Below, in pieces: positions 1-10,994 of a DNA stretch of 64,000 nt. Below the pieces are notes generated by a model. The model did no database searches and was not told where the DNA came from. It worked only from the letters and a program-made list of their open reading frames with translations. The position numbers and the translations under genes were made by a program. Location of the stretch: the NCBI GenBank assembly GCA_002794735.1, contig NBAZ01000016.1, forward strand, positions 1 through 64,000. The letters run 5' to 3'. Source of the stretch: Pyrrhoderma lamaoense (lineage: Eukaryota; Basidiomycota; Agaricomycetes; Hymenochaetales; Hymenochaetaceae). Numbering within the stretch: the stretch's first letter is position 1; each line of letters begins with the position of its first letter.

Positions 1-543
1 TTGATTATACAGCTGACAAAATCGCATTCTCGCCAAGTGGTAATCTCGTAGAATTGGCGTATTCTGAGGAAGAGGAAGGAGGGATAGCGGTGTGGAGTCC
101 CATAGGAGGGGAAGTAATTTGAGAGCTATGCACAGACAATACGGGTAGCGTTTACTGTATCACATTCTCAAAAAGCAAGAAAAATATGGCATCAGGGTAT
201 TAAAACGGGATTATACTGATTTGGGATGTTGAGAGTGGAGGAGTAGACGGAAATCCACTAGAGGGCCATAACAGTGAAAGTGTGGAAAGCGTTGAGTGGA
301 GAATCTGTCACGGTATTCAGAGGTCACACACACCGTGTCACCTCTGTTGTCTTTTCCCCAAATGGAAAGCACATCGCTTCAGGCTCCATAGACCAGGCCA
401 TCCGAGTCTGGAGTGTCGAAAGAAGGGAACTGGCTCTCCGTTACATCCTCTCTCATAACCTGTCACCCATCTCTGGTATACTTTTCCATCTATTTCTCAC
501 CGCAGAACGTAGAATACTTTCATTATCAAATTACATTCACTGA
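1..543 (+). pseudogene. G1: WD40-repeat relic (5' end outside window)
   Basis: Several WD40 blades can be read in different frames: bases 2-121 give a blade ending IAVWSP, bases 130-240 give another ending LIWDVESG, and 274-543 opens with a classical blade (GHTHRVTSVVFSPNGKHIAS, then IRVWSVE). Frame changes and stops between the blades show that it is broken. These blades are closer to the canonical HET-E/HET-D type (GHT..V.SV.FSPDG) than those of the other NLR genes here, so this is probably the tail of a different NLR subfamily. The N-terminal part lies before the window. It was presumably the ligand-sensing propeller of a NACHT protein, but no NACHT is visible here. Confidence 0.7.
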
Positions 544-827
544 TGTTCCAAGATGCATATCTTGTTCTTTTCTTTTCATACGCTAATAGTAGCATATGTC
601 ATTGTGAGCCATTAAAAAGAACAAATAAGGCTGCGCAACCCGAAAAATCCGTTCAAAATTTCTCCTACGTGATTATATATTCTTTCATCTATGCTACTAG
701 CCTAGTTTACCTTCTGCTTTCATCAACAAATGTAAAATCTTATAAAACTTTTATCATCTTCGACTCGGTAATAATCGTTCCTCTATTCTCCTTATTCTTA
801 TCTGCTACTATAGCGCATAAAGAATAA
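543..827 (+). CDS. Small hypothetical ORF with two hydrophobic segments
   Basis: A 94-codon frame starting just at the end of the G1 WD40 relic. Two hydrophobic stretches are visible, at about residues 42-58 and 71-89, and the C-terminal one ends close to the stop. The position downstream of a WD40 region and the hydrophobic end recall the membrane tail of the other NLR genes in this window, so it may be the decayed tail of G1 rather than a separate gene. I do not recognise it and codon content gives no strong support. Confidence 0.2.
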   Translation: MFQDAYLVLFFSYANSSICHCEPLKRTNKAAQPEKSVQNFSYVIIYSFIYATSLVYLLLSSTNVKSYKTFIIFDSVIIVPLFSLFLSATIAHKE

Positions 828-1147
828 GAGTGCACGCACTCGGAAGGTCAAGCAGATCAACATGTGTGAAAGTCATTTATTATTACATTATTGATAATAA
901 GCATGTAGCGGAGTATTCCAAAAATAGCGTTCTATACTCTGTTTTCTTCAGAGAGTGTCCAAGTATGATATAATCACGCCTCGAAGTATGATGTATGAGA
1001 GAAAGGGAAGGAAGGGAAGGATATATAGTTTTAAGCTACCAAACTCTAACCGAAACTGTAGTGCTGAATAAAACGAGTCGGGCACCATAGATCTCAGCAT
1101 TACATCACAGTTTACTACACTTGAATTATAAGCACCTTTAATTCAAT

Positions 1148-2838
1148 ATATGTGGCTTTGAGACATCGTTTAAGAGGAACATAGACATACCGAGCTTGAG
1201 AAGAGAATAGAAGTAAATATTCCCAGACATTTGCAATATGTTTGTTGGAGTTGAACTTCGCATCTAGAAGAAGCTGGTTTCACGGACGAGCTGCTACACG
1301 AGATAGAGACCTTCGCTCTTAATCGGTTGCTATTCTGGATCAAGGTCCTTAGCCTTACTGGTAGTATATGGCACGAGTGGAATAGCTCGTTGTCATTAGG
1401 TGGTGTAGTTAATTGGATTGGGGTGAGTTGTTTGATACGAGTTTGCACCATAGATTGACTAAAAAATAGGTATTATAGGATAATCGCCCACTATTGGTGA
1501 CCTTTATGCAAGATGCTGATGAGCAGTTTAACGATTTCTCTCAAGCGTTATTCGTAAGCGCCCCTCACATTTACATGTCGCTCCTCCCCTTGATGAGGCA
1601 AAACTCTGTCGTCGCACAGCATCATACGAAGCAGGAAAAACCCGGTACTCTTGCACGTTTCGAACGCGCTGATGAGAGACCGCCTACAGCGTGCATTGAG
1701 AACGACATTGCTCCCAGTGAGATGTACTCTATTTCTTATTCTGAAGATGGGTCCCGAATCACGTCGGCAGCAACAGGAGGTTTATTTGTGTGGGACTCAG
1801 TGAGTGGAATCCTCATCGCTGCTCCATTCCAAGAAAAGTGGAGAGATATAGAGTCTATCGAGTTCTCCACAAATGGAAAAAGGTTAGTGTCAAGAGATAA
1901 ATACAAAATCATGGCATGGGACTCAGCCACCGGAAAAATTATTCGGGAGCAGTTTGGGGGATTTCCGAGGAGGTTTACTCCGCTGTTATCTCCCATGATG
2001 GGGAAGATGTAGCAGTATCTTCGAGTATTGGAATAAAAGTGTGGAACATAGAAAGTGGAGGCACTTCAATGGAATTGAAACTTGAAAATGTCCACGTTCT
2101 CAGGGTACTTGCTTATTCCTCAGACAGGAAGATTGCTGCCACCGTGAGAACACGGAGTTTCATTGATACTGAGTGTGTGCTCATTGGGGATGCATCGAAT
2201 GGAGAGCAAGTTCTCACATTACAAGGCCTTTATGCAACGCCCCAGACCATGCAATTCTCCCATGATGGATCTCGTATCGTCTCTGGATCTGAGTTTGGGG
2301 TAGTCGTATGGGATACCGAAACTGGCCAAGCTGTCTGTGGTCCATTTGAACGGGGTGCAGACCTGGTTTGTTTTCACCTAATGGAAAACGGATCTCTTCG
2401 GTATTGAAAGATACTGTTTCTCTCTGGAATGCGTCATCCGGCGATATCATATTCTTCTCTTGTCTTTTATCTGGTTACATACAACCATCTGGTCCCCCTC
2501 CATTATCTCCATAATCTACTCCCCTGTGCATGATGGTGAAACAATCGAATTTGCTACAGCATTTAAGAATGGAATCATCCGAATATGGGCTACCAATGAG
2601 AACTCGGAGCAAAGTACATGGAAAAAGAACAGTTATGGATGGTTGTGTAAAGATGACGGTATTTTACTCATCTGAGTTCCCGAACATATTCGTCATTCTC
2701 TACTATTTGAACCATGTGTACGCACCCCGAAAGTACGATATCTATTATTGAAAATTTTAAATTTTCGTCATACCTTTCATTTGCTATCATCGTTGCGTAT
2801 ATTTCTCTCTTAGTAACTAATAACTATTGCTTTTAGTC
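1148..2838 (+). pseudogene. G2: NACHT C-terminal relic plus frameshifted WD40/membrane-tail exon
   Basis: Bases 1148-1425 keep the degenerate C-terminal part of the NACHT exon, ending in a WIG-type sequence followed by a GTGAGT donor. An acceptor near 1478 opens the WD40 exon (PHIYMSLLPLMRQ, then blades). The blade frame shifts at about 1957, where a run of five G replaces the six needed to keep frame; the paralogue G10 has seven at this site. A second frameshift lies near 2370-2400 and the frame stops again near 2674. About 150 bp of the conserved segment after the propeller (RTLNT...SGYEGDRWTECF) is deleted near 2725, but the final hydrophobic tail (SFAIIVAYISLL) survives. From about 1660 on it is nearly identical to G10 on the opposite strand. 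Confidence 0.85.
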
Positions 2839-3143
2839 ATTAGGTGGTATGCATTACTCCTCACTTGTATAGAATTTCCTTACTGATGGTAATAAAGTAG
2901 AGAGAGTACGTGTATATATTTATTTTCTCAAAGGAGTCTCACATCTACTTTAAGAAACTGTAATACGAATAGTTTTCTTTCATATGCAGCCGATTTATGA
3001 TATTCTATACGTATATGTAGACATTAATATAGCAGATAACTACCTGTCAAGATATCAGCATCAGTCAAGTAGAGGTATCCTGCTATACGTTAAGAAAATG
3101 AAATAATCTGGTCTCTCAAAATTACGTCAAGCAACGTGAGAAG

Positions 3144-3175
3144 GATCAGATTGATGCATCAGATGTCATCTGATC
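3144..3175. repeat. Palindromic block in the NLR 3' flank
   Basis: Outer arms GATCAGAT (3144-3151) and ATCTGATC (3168-3175) are perfect inverted repeats, and TGATGCATCA (3152-3161) between them is itself a palindrome. Related blocks lie about 260-310 bp downstream of G7 (21181-21198), G8 (about 28387-28408) and G10 (49163-49194). The constant spacing from the stop codon suggests either a conserved 3' UTR/terminator structure or simple paralogy of the flanks. No function is shown. Confidence 0.5.
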
Positions 3176-3410
3176 TTCAATGCCGGTATGCCGAATCCGG
3201 AACAAGAAACAAAAAATAGGAAACATCAATTTGAGATACAAAAACATATTTACTTTACACCTAGACATACGCACAGAGTTTCTTTAGAATATCTCTCTAC
3301 TAAGGATACTATGATCATGCTCCAATTAAGCTGTTTGTCTCTTTCCTAACGACATAAGTTGCATTCTCAGCCTGTCTGTATTGTGATTCACAATCTTCCT
3401 CCGTTGGCGG

Positions 3411-4010
3411 TGAAAACTTAACTTTAGGTCAGAGTTGGACCTTTGAGTCGTATTTAGTGGAGAGGAATTTGGGTTTAGAGTCTGCCTACACCAGACACGG
3501 TGCTCAGGCTCAGATTTGAAGGCTAAAAAGCGAGGAACTCGACTTCGGCCGAGGCGTGAGAAAGATAGAGACCTTGAGGCGAGCTGAGACTTCACAGACC
3601 AGTAAAAGTAGTAGAAACGTATAGAACAGAGCCCCGACCGAGACTATAGCTTGAGATAAAAGTGTATGTACTTCAGTCCGCCCAGGCGACTTGCAGTACG
3701 GTCAGAGCGTTACAAGCGCGTCCGAGCAGCCTTATAAAGCTTCGGAGTAGTATATAAAGAGTACAGGCGACTATCAGAGAGCTACTCGGGGGGGTAGAAA
3801 GATGGCGACCGAGAGGATTAACTGGGGATTAACTGGAATTGATTGATTGGATACGGCCTCAAGTCTGGAGGCTTATATAGCAAAACGCGAGATAAAGGGT
3901 AGATAATAAGGAAAGCATGGCGTCCAGGTGGCTAAATTTCACTGGACGAAAGGATTAGGCTATCAGAATCGAGGGGGCCATATAGACAAATCCATTCTTC
4001 AAGTAAGGAC
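3411..4010 (-). repeat. LTR-like repeat copy (left arm), minus orientation
   Basis: Reverse-complement relative of the solo LTRs at 14961 and 26668. Shared landmarks are the TATA-bearing stretch (reads gctatataagcctcc on the minus strand, near 3880), a C/G homopolymer near 3790, the tctggtgtaggcagactc stretch near 3495, and the terminal agttttcacc end near 3411. The first part of the LTR consensus is missing or strongly diverged, so the outer boundary near 4010 is approximate and no target duplication could be seen. The copy at 48328-48917 is its mirror image in the right arm. Confidence 0.6.
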
Positions 4011-4244
4011 AAGATATGAATCTGTATAGTAGGAGAATGGGTCCGAAAACATGAGAGCAAGGAAGTTCAACAGTACTTGGTGCATTTCATATGTATTGGA
4101 AAGTATATATACTGGTTCTTGCCCACCGAGAACCAAATGAAATTGGCGAGGATTCTTAGAAAGTAAATGCCGACAATATCCATTACGAGTAAAACAAATC
4201 ATATTCGTCGATTGCGAGCTCCCAGTGCACGTGTAAGGTCTCAT
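3999..4244 (-). CDS. Small ORF (81 aa) kept in both arms upstream of an NLR
   Basis: An 81-codon ATG frame, divergent to G3. The same frame is open in the mirrored arm at 48080-48325 with only about a dozen amino-acid differences, and a related but stop-containing stretch is found upstream of G7 near 25370-25500. It has several Cys residues (YTCTGSS, ICFTRNGYCRHL) and no recognised domain. Retention of the frame may only reflect the young duplication, so coding status is uncertain. Confidence 0.3.
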   Translation of the reverse strand: MRPYTCTGSSQSTNMICFTRNGYCRHLLSKNPRQFHLVLGGQEPVYILSNTYEMHQVLLNFLALMFSDPFSYYTDSYLVLT

Positions 4245-4790
4245 TTCCTATGGAAGACCTGGTGAGATCCGGTGGTATAAGAGACCCGATACAAAGGGTG
4301 GATAGGGCCTGGTATATGAATGATAGACGATGAACGAGAATGTTCATATACGCGGGCCATGTGATACACGTATTTCAAATATTAGTTATTTTCAACCACA
4401 TGAGGCAGCAGGGAAGAGGATAAACTATCATGGTAGCACAAGATCATGAAGAAAAACCATCACAGTGGAATAGAATCGTGTAGCGTGGAGCATGGAAAGA
4501 AAAAAACCAGTGTATACAAAGGGCTAGAAATTCAACTGCTGAATAGTCTAGTATAGAGTATTTCGCAAGGTGAGATCAGAGAGAAGTCCGGAGCTCATTG
4601 ATTGTCCGCTACACACGCATGTTCAGCATGCTATCATCTTTTTGGGATGACTTTACGTGTTTTTGAGTTTATTCCCTAAAATGTCTGAACATCATACCGT
4701 GTATTACACGTTTTGACTATATAGATAAACCCGATCAGTAGTTCTTTCCTTGAACAAGTTTCCCCTCCACTAACATCTATACTTCGCATC

Positions 4791-7166
4791 ATGCCTATTG
4801 AGCAAACAGGGGAGAATGCTAAAGCAGAGTTTGGGACGTATCATGATGTAACTGGCAATCAGACAAATTTCAATGTTACTGGAACGAATGTGAACATCAA
4901 CGCTCGAGATACCAGTCGTGGTAAATATACAATAACATCTGCAACTGATTCAGAAAGACTAAATCTATTATTATTTCTATACTTACAAAGAGAAGAAGAA
5001 CGCAGGAAAGAACTGCTAGAAGGAGAGAGAATATATATTGATACTCGGAAACCTATCGTGACCAAAGATTCCGACAGAATTGAGGACGAAACTGGACCCA
5101 AGACATACGACTCATCCTGGTCGAAGAGAGTGTCTGGAAAAGACACGAGTTGGTCTACTCGAGAAAATCAGCACGTGGTTCCAGGATAAGGAGGCGCCGA
5201 ATGTTCTCTTTTTACTAGGAGGTGCTGGAACTGGGAAGACTACGGTTGCATCGACGGTTGCACGCACGTACCGTAGCTATCTTGGATCTGAGCAGTACTT
5301 TGTGAGGGGGAAGAGTAACCCAGAGTCTATCTTCCGAACTATTGCATTCGATCTAGCTAGTCAAGATGTTGAGGCTGCTAAAGCCATCAAAGCCGAGCTT
5401 AACAAACCCGGAATCCAGACTGCATCCCCCGAAAGGTCCTTTGAGCAACTAATTTACGATACACTTCACACCGTTGAAAAGGATAAAAGGGGGGAAAAAG
5501 GTTATGTTCTGATTGTTCTTGATGCGCTCGATGAATGTGGTGATCGAAAGTCCCGACAGCAGTACATTCGTCTGATCAAGGAAGAATTACCAAAGCTGCC
5601 AACCCGTTACCGCTTTCTTGTGACCAGCAGACCAGAGAGCGACATTGATTCAGAAGAAGAAGAGCAGTGTATACACAAAATCTTGATCGAAGAAGATCCG
5701 GATGCTGAAAATGATATATTGAGTTATATCACAGATGAATTAGGGCGTTTACCGGAGTTATCATCTAGGGTTGGATGGGAGAGACACGCACACGCTCTTA
5801 GCGAGGCTGCAAACGGAATGTTCATTTGGGCAGCAACGGCTATTGAGCTCATCAAGGATAAGCAGGGGGAAATGGGACGTGAGCTGGAGCGACTGGCAAC
5901 AGAAAAGTCATTGTCAGGATCACTCGACAATCTGTATGAAAGCATACTTAGCAACTCGCTATGTTGGAGCGAGAAAATGAGAAATAACTTTCCAAAGGTA
6001 TTCTCACTGATCATGTTTGGCAAGGAAGGATTGTCATGGGAAGTCGTTGATCAGATGTTGGATGTCGATTCACGAAGCATATGCACTCCCTTGCGCTCAA
6101 TAATTAAGTTTAACCGATTCCAATCTAACCAGCTCATTCTGTTCCATGCATCGCTATATGATTACTTGACGTCAGAGAACGTTTGCGGAGAGCCATGGTT
6201 TATTGATGAAGAAATACAGAAAGAGTTCATTGCACACCTTTGTTTTGATGTGATGAAGAAGTATTTTCGGTTCAACATATGTGGCCTGGAGACGTCATTT
6301 AAGAGGAACAAAGATGTACCCGAGCTCAAGAAGAAAGTGGCGGAAAATATTCCGGGGCATTTGCGATACGTTTGCAGGAATTGGACTTTGCACCTGCAAG
6401 ATACTGCTTTTACGGAGGAGTTGTTACACAAGCTAGAAACATTTGCTCTCAATCGACTGTTATTTTGGCTTGAGGTTCTGAGCCTTGCTCATAATAGGGT
6501 ATTCGACCTTTTTCTTTGGCTACTTGATACATGGGAGGAAGAATGGGTGTCATTAAGTGGTGTGATTGATTGGCTTGCGGTACGTTGTACGATGTAAGTC
6601 TGTGTTACGAGTCAGCTAACAGTAACGTATAATAGGATAAGCACCCACAGTTGAATATCTTTATACAAGATGCGGATACGCAGTTCTACGCATTTTTTCG
6701 GACGATACTGGAAAGCACCCCTCACATCTATATGTCCTTTCTTCCCTTGATGCAACAAAATTCTGTCGTCGCTCAGCATTACATGAAGCAAGTAAAGCAT
6801 GGCACACTTGCACGTCTCGAGCGCGTTGATGAAAGACCACCTACGATGTGTACTGACTACCACGACAGCGAGTTATACGATGTTTCATACTCATCAGATG
6901 GGACACGCATTATGTCGGCAACATCAGGAGGAATACATGTGTGGGATACAGTGACTGGCACTCCCTCCGCCATTCCAATCCTAGAAAAGTGGAGAAATAT
7001 GGAGGTCCTCAATTTCTCTTCGACTGGAGAAAGACTGATATCAAAAGACACGAAGCACAATATTGTAGTGTGGGACGCAGCCAGAGGTTCAATCATTCAG
7101 GAGCAGTTTGAAGGGCTTCCAGGATCAGTCCTCTCTGTTGCCATTTCCCCGATGGGAGATACATAG
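4791..7166 (+). CDS. G3: NACHT NLR, WD40 part cut short by a frameshift
   Basis: NTPase-type signalling protein. Exon 1 (4791-4920) codes the Gly/Asn/Gln motif (GTYHDVTGNQTN), a GTAAAT intron follows, then a mini-exon (about 4993-5022), then the NACHT exon (5078-6579) with Walker A GGAGTGKTT, Walker B VLIVLDALDECG and the TSRPES motif. An intron with GTACGT donor and AATAG acceptor (6580-6635) leads to the PHIYMSFLPLM linker and the first WD40 blades. A one-base loss at about 7158-7160 turns GGAGAATACATA into GGAGATACATAG and stops translation in blade 3; G9 keeps the base. The mini-exon donor reads GGAGAG instead of GGTGAG, a second probable lesion. The first half of NACHT resembles G6/G7, the second half G9. 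Confidence 0.8.
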
Positions 7167-8110
7167 TAGCGTTAACGACCCATGGAAATAAAGCGTGGAA
7201 GGTCCAAAGTGTAATGAAGGAGATGAGTCCACTTCTCTGGTCAACTACAATATATGATCCAAATCTTCCGTGGGAACTCTTTTCGATTCTACGGCCCCGG
7301 ATACTCGTTTACTCGCCGGATGGAAAGAAGATTGCCGGTGCCTCGTGTGATAAATCTGTCCTCATTTGGGACGCATTGAGTGGCGAGCAACTTCTCACCC
7401 TACGAGGCCTTTCAGCACCAGTCGAATCTGTGCAATTCTCCCACGATAACTCTCGTATCGTCTCTGCATCTGAGCGGGAAATAATAGTATGGGACTTCGA
7501 AACTGGCCAAATAGTCTGTGGTCCAATCAAAAAGGGTGCACGCTTGGTCTCTTATTCACCCAATGGAAAGTGGATTACTTCGTTATCGGATAATACCTTT
7601 TATTTGTGGAATACTTCTGCCGGTGATTTATTTTGCAGCGTTTGTCTACCCTCTATATCCTCGATAACCTTCTCCCCTGTGTCTAACTGTGAGACAACCA
7701 AGCTTGCTACAATGTCCAAGGATGGAGTTATCCGAATATGGTCTATCGATGAGCACTCGAAACAGAGTACATGGCGGTTGAACAAATATGGATGGCTGGA
7801 TAGACATGACGGCAGCTTACTTATCTGGGTTCCCAAACATCTTCGCCACTCTCTACTATTTGGACCATGCATACGCACTTTAAATACCTGCTTTTCGACA
7901 AAATTAGACCTTACAGGATACGAGGGGGACCGTTGGACAGATTGCTTCAAATTTTCCGATGGAGAGGATACTACTTTCAAGAAACTTCACCCTTCGCTGC
8001 TTTCTATGTTCTTGACAATGTTGCAGTCTGAAGCCTCGTTTTTATACTTTTCCCTTGCTGTCATACTTGCATGTATTTCCCTCATCATATATCGTTACTA
8101 TCTCAATTAA
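7167..8110 (+). pseudogene. G3 3' half: remaining WD40 blades, post-propeller segment and membrane tail
   Basis: Continues G3 in the frame lost at 7158-7160. Blades end in motifs such as VLIWDALSGEQ, IIVWDFETGQ and VIRIWSIDE. The conserved post-propeller block follows (LLIWVPKHLRHSLLFGPC, RTLNTCFSTK, GYEGDRWTDCFKFSDGED), then a hydrophobic C-terminal helix (YFSLAVILACISLIIYRYY) ending two residues from the stop. Since 298 codons stay open downstream of a single indel, the lesion must be recent or the segment is still used, for example through an unusual splice. Its closest relative is the 3' half of G9 at 30993-31982. Confidence 0.75.
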
Positions 8111-8489
8111 TCAATGCATACTACTGCCCTCTTGTACATAACATCTCCTCTGTTTCATAAATATACATCTGTGTAACTCATCCTGGCCAAGGTGGCTTCG
8201 TAGCATCACACTAGGAAACCAAGTATATATTTATATCTCTTCCAAGTATAACAAATTGAAGAATCTCCGTAGAGTCATCTGGTCAATACTACAGTCATTG
8301 ACTACCTATCAAGCTGATAGCAAAGTCTATCGGAGGCGATTCTGTGATTACTCATATCATAATAACAATATTTTTGCTTATCACAGTCGAATAAATATCC
8401 TTCTCATGACTCCGGTACAGGAAGTCCAAATAGATCGCTAGGCTTGATTTTCGATTCGGCTTTCGTATAGACTGCTTTCTTCACATCTG

Positions 8490-9990
8490 AGATTATTGAA
8501 GTAGCTGCTAAGTATTGAACCTTACTGGGATGAGGATACGAGAATCATGTTCCAGAAGGTATTCTCACTAGTCTTGTTTGACAAGGAAGGATTATCGTGG
8601 GAAGTGATTGATCAGATGCTGGATATCGATTCAAGGGACATTCTCACTTTATTACGCTCACACGCTCACTGATTGTATTCGATTCCCACCAGTCTGACCA
8701 TTTCATATTCCACGCCTCTCTGTATGATTACCTGACGTCGAAGAATACGAGGGGGAAGGCGTGGCTTTATAACAAAGAAGGATAGAAAGAGTGGATTGTA
8801 CATGTACATCTTTGTTTTGATGTGATGAGGAGGTATCTTTGGTTCAACATCAACATATGTGGTCTGAAGACGTCACTTTTAGAGGAGTAGTGGTATTTTC
8901 GAGCTCGAGAAGAGATCAGCGAGAATATTCCGGGGCATTTGCGATACGTTTGCAGGAATTGGACTTTGCACCTGCAAGAAACTGTTTTCACAGGCGAAAA
9001 CTCATTATATTAGATACCTTTTCTCTTAATCGACTGCTCTTTTGACTAGAAGTTCTGAGCCTTACTCTCGTAGATTTGGTTTATAGATAAGAGAAAATAC
9101 GGTTATTACTAATTGGTGTGATCCATTGGCTTGCGGTACATTGTTCGGTGTGGACTTGTGTTACGGGTCAGCTAACAGATATGCATATGTACTATAGGAT
9201 AAACACCCGCAATTGAAAACCTATATACAGGTTGCTGATGATCAGCTCAAAACGTTTCTCCTACCGATTCTATGAATCACCCTCAAATCTATATGTCCTT
9301 TCTTCCTTTAATGGAGTAAAATTCTGTCGTCGCTCAACATTATATGAAACACGTTAAACCTAGCACCCTTGCACGCCTTGAACGCGTTGACGGGAGACCG
9401 CCTACAGCGTGCTTAATCAACGTGGTAGAATTATTCAGAAGCATTTTTAAAGGATTTCAGGACAGCTACGCTGCTGTTATCTCTCCTGATGCACAATGCA
9501 TGGCAGCATTGACTGTTAAAGTGGGACTGGTTAAAGTTAGTCGCTCATCAACGGTATCGGAGTCGAAAGATGAATATGTCTGGTCACTTGTTTACTCACT
9601 GGACGTAAAGACGATTGCCGGAGCCCCGTAGGATAACTAATTTGGGATAGATCGAGTGGGAAGCGAGTTCTCACCCTACTAGGCCTTTCTGTACCAGCCA
9701 GATCCACGCCATTCTCCTTCGATGGCTCTTGTATCGTCTCTGCATCTCGTAGATAACTGAATGGGGCGCAGATACTGGGCGAAATTGTCTGTGGCTCAAT
9801 CAAACCTGGTGCAGACTTGGTTTGTTTCTCACCTAACAGAAAGTGGTTTACATCAGTATCTGGTAGCTCTCTTTATCTGTTGAAATGTAATATCCGGTGA
9901 TCCTCTATATCACGTCCGTAGCCTCCCCTCTATTATCTCGATAGTCTACTCCCCTATGCGAGGTGCGGGGTGATTGAATAGATATGGATT
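8490..9990 (+). pseudogene. G4: decayed NACHT-WD40 gene
   Basis: NACHT C-terminal pieces are visible: YWDEDTRIMFQKVFSLVLF near 8530, YDYLTS near 8725, CFDVMRRYLWFN near 8812, and YVCRNWTLHLQETVF near 8945. An intron-like junction (GCGGTACATTG near 9134) leads to WD40 linker sequence (KHVKPSTLARLERVDGRPPT at 9347) and degenerate blades to about 9960, all with many frameshifts and stops. Its mirror partner is G8 (28714-30600), which has a similar level of decay. Confidence 0.75.
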
Positions 9991-10994
9991 GATAATTAAA
10001 AATTGGTGATAATCTACATATCTGAGTTCCTCTATCAGTTTTTAAACAATGGAACCTAGCTCTTTTTATGTAGAGCTCCTTTACCTATAATAACGAGGAA
10101 AAATGCATTCATATCTCATCCGAAGATGCCCTACAGCACAGTTCTATAAAAACATAATTTCTATAAATTAATCACCTGATATAGCCACTTTTTGATCTTC
10201 CGTAGAGACATGTAACCAATATTATGTCTAGTAGTGTGTCCATTAATCTAATAGCAGCATTCGAACAGAGGTAGTCATCTATATGATAGAGTACAATGAT
10301 TTGATTTGATCTCTTGGAATCACAGCAAGTATCTTCGTGATGCTCTGAGCGTGGGAAGAAACATATTTTTTCATGTTCTACAGTTCTTGTTTGATCTTCA
10401 GTGTCGATCTGCCGAAACTGGAACAACCAACCAAAAACAGGAAATATGGGATACGGTTCTCGATTTGTTCCAAAGCATACTATCTTTTGAACTAAAATTA
10501 CTTACGTCGTTATTTATGTCTGTAGTATCTCTATTCTGTCTTCATCAAGATTCATTCCTTCCTTCGTAACAATTAGTCAACCCAGACAATCCAGAACCCA
10601 ATGAAGGAATGCGCTCTGTACGTTCTTGCATGTTAGAGAGAGTTGAAAGATGTATTCTCGAAGATCCTCTGTTTTATCTACTGTCTTGATCGTCCGTTTT
10701 TGGCTAAATTATCTTCCATCAGTCAGAAGGGCGCAGAAGGGCGTCAGGAATCAAATCTTATCGGTCCAGAGAATACTCCGAGTACTTATGAGCTATCTTC
10801 TAAAATTATATATAGTTTTTAGCGAGGGAGCAGGCGAGGGTAAGTTCTCATGGTATTGCGAGACTGTGCAACGTGGACCAATGATGGAATCCTATCAAAA
10901 AATGAATGATTTTGATGTGTTGATCATCAGTATCTTCAAAGTAAATAGCCTTTTTAATGGTTTCTCATGTATCCTCACTGCTAGTACCGATATA
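9991..10994. other. Intergenic stretch between G4 and G5
   Basis: No supported gene. The part near 10280-10440 resembles the 3' flanks of the WD40 genes (compare 3100-3240), with a gatcttcagtg...gccgaa...ggaaca succession. The part nearest G5 should hold its promoter. Short frames here (10306-10569, 10650-11150) have no recognisable domain, although the latter overlaps G5 exon 1. Confidence 0.4.

Larger units (their letters stand above)
1660..8110 (+). repeat. Left arm of an inverted segmental duplication
   Basis: Covers G2 WD40, its 3' flank, the LTR-like repeat, the 81-aa frame and G3. The same order occurs in reverse at 50,850 down to 30,993, interrupted by copia. Similarity is very high from 1660 to about 4800 and from about 5530 to 7160, lower in the first half of the G3 NACHT exon and after 7160. 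Confidence 0.8.

Noticed and set aside
5724..6023. Long antisense frames opposite NACHT exons (also at 11849-12283, 18635-19042, 23500-23916, 46285-46584)
   Set aside because: They recur at the same place in every paralogue because the sense strand is conserved; no start context or domain.
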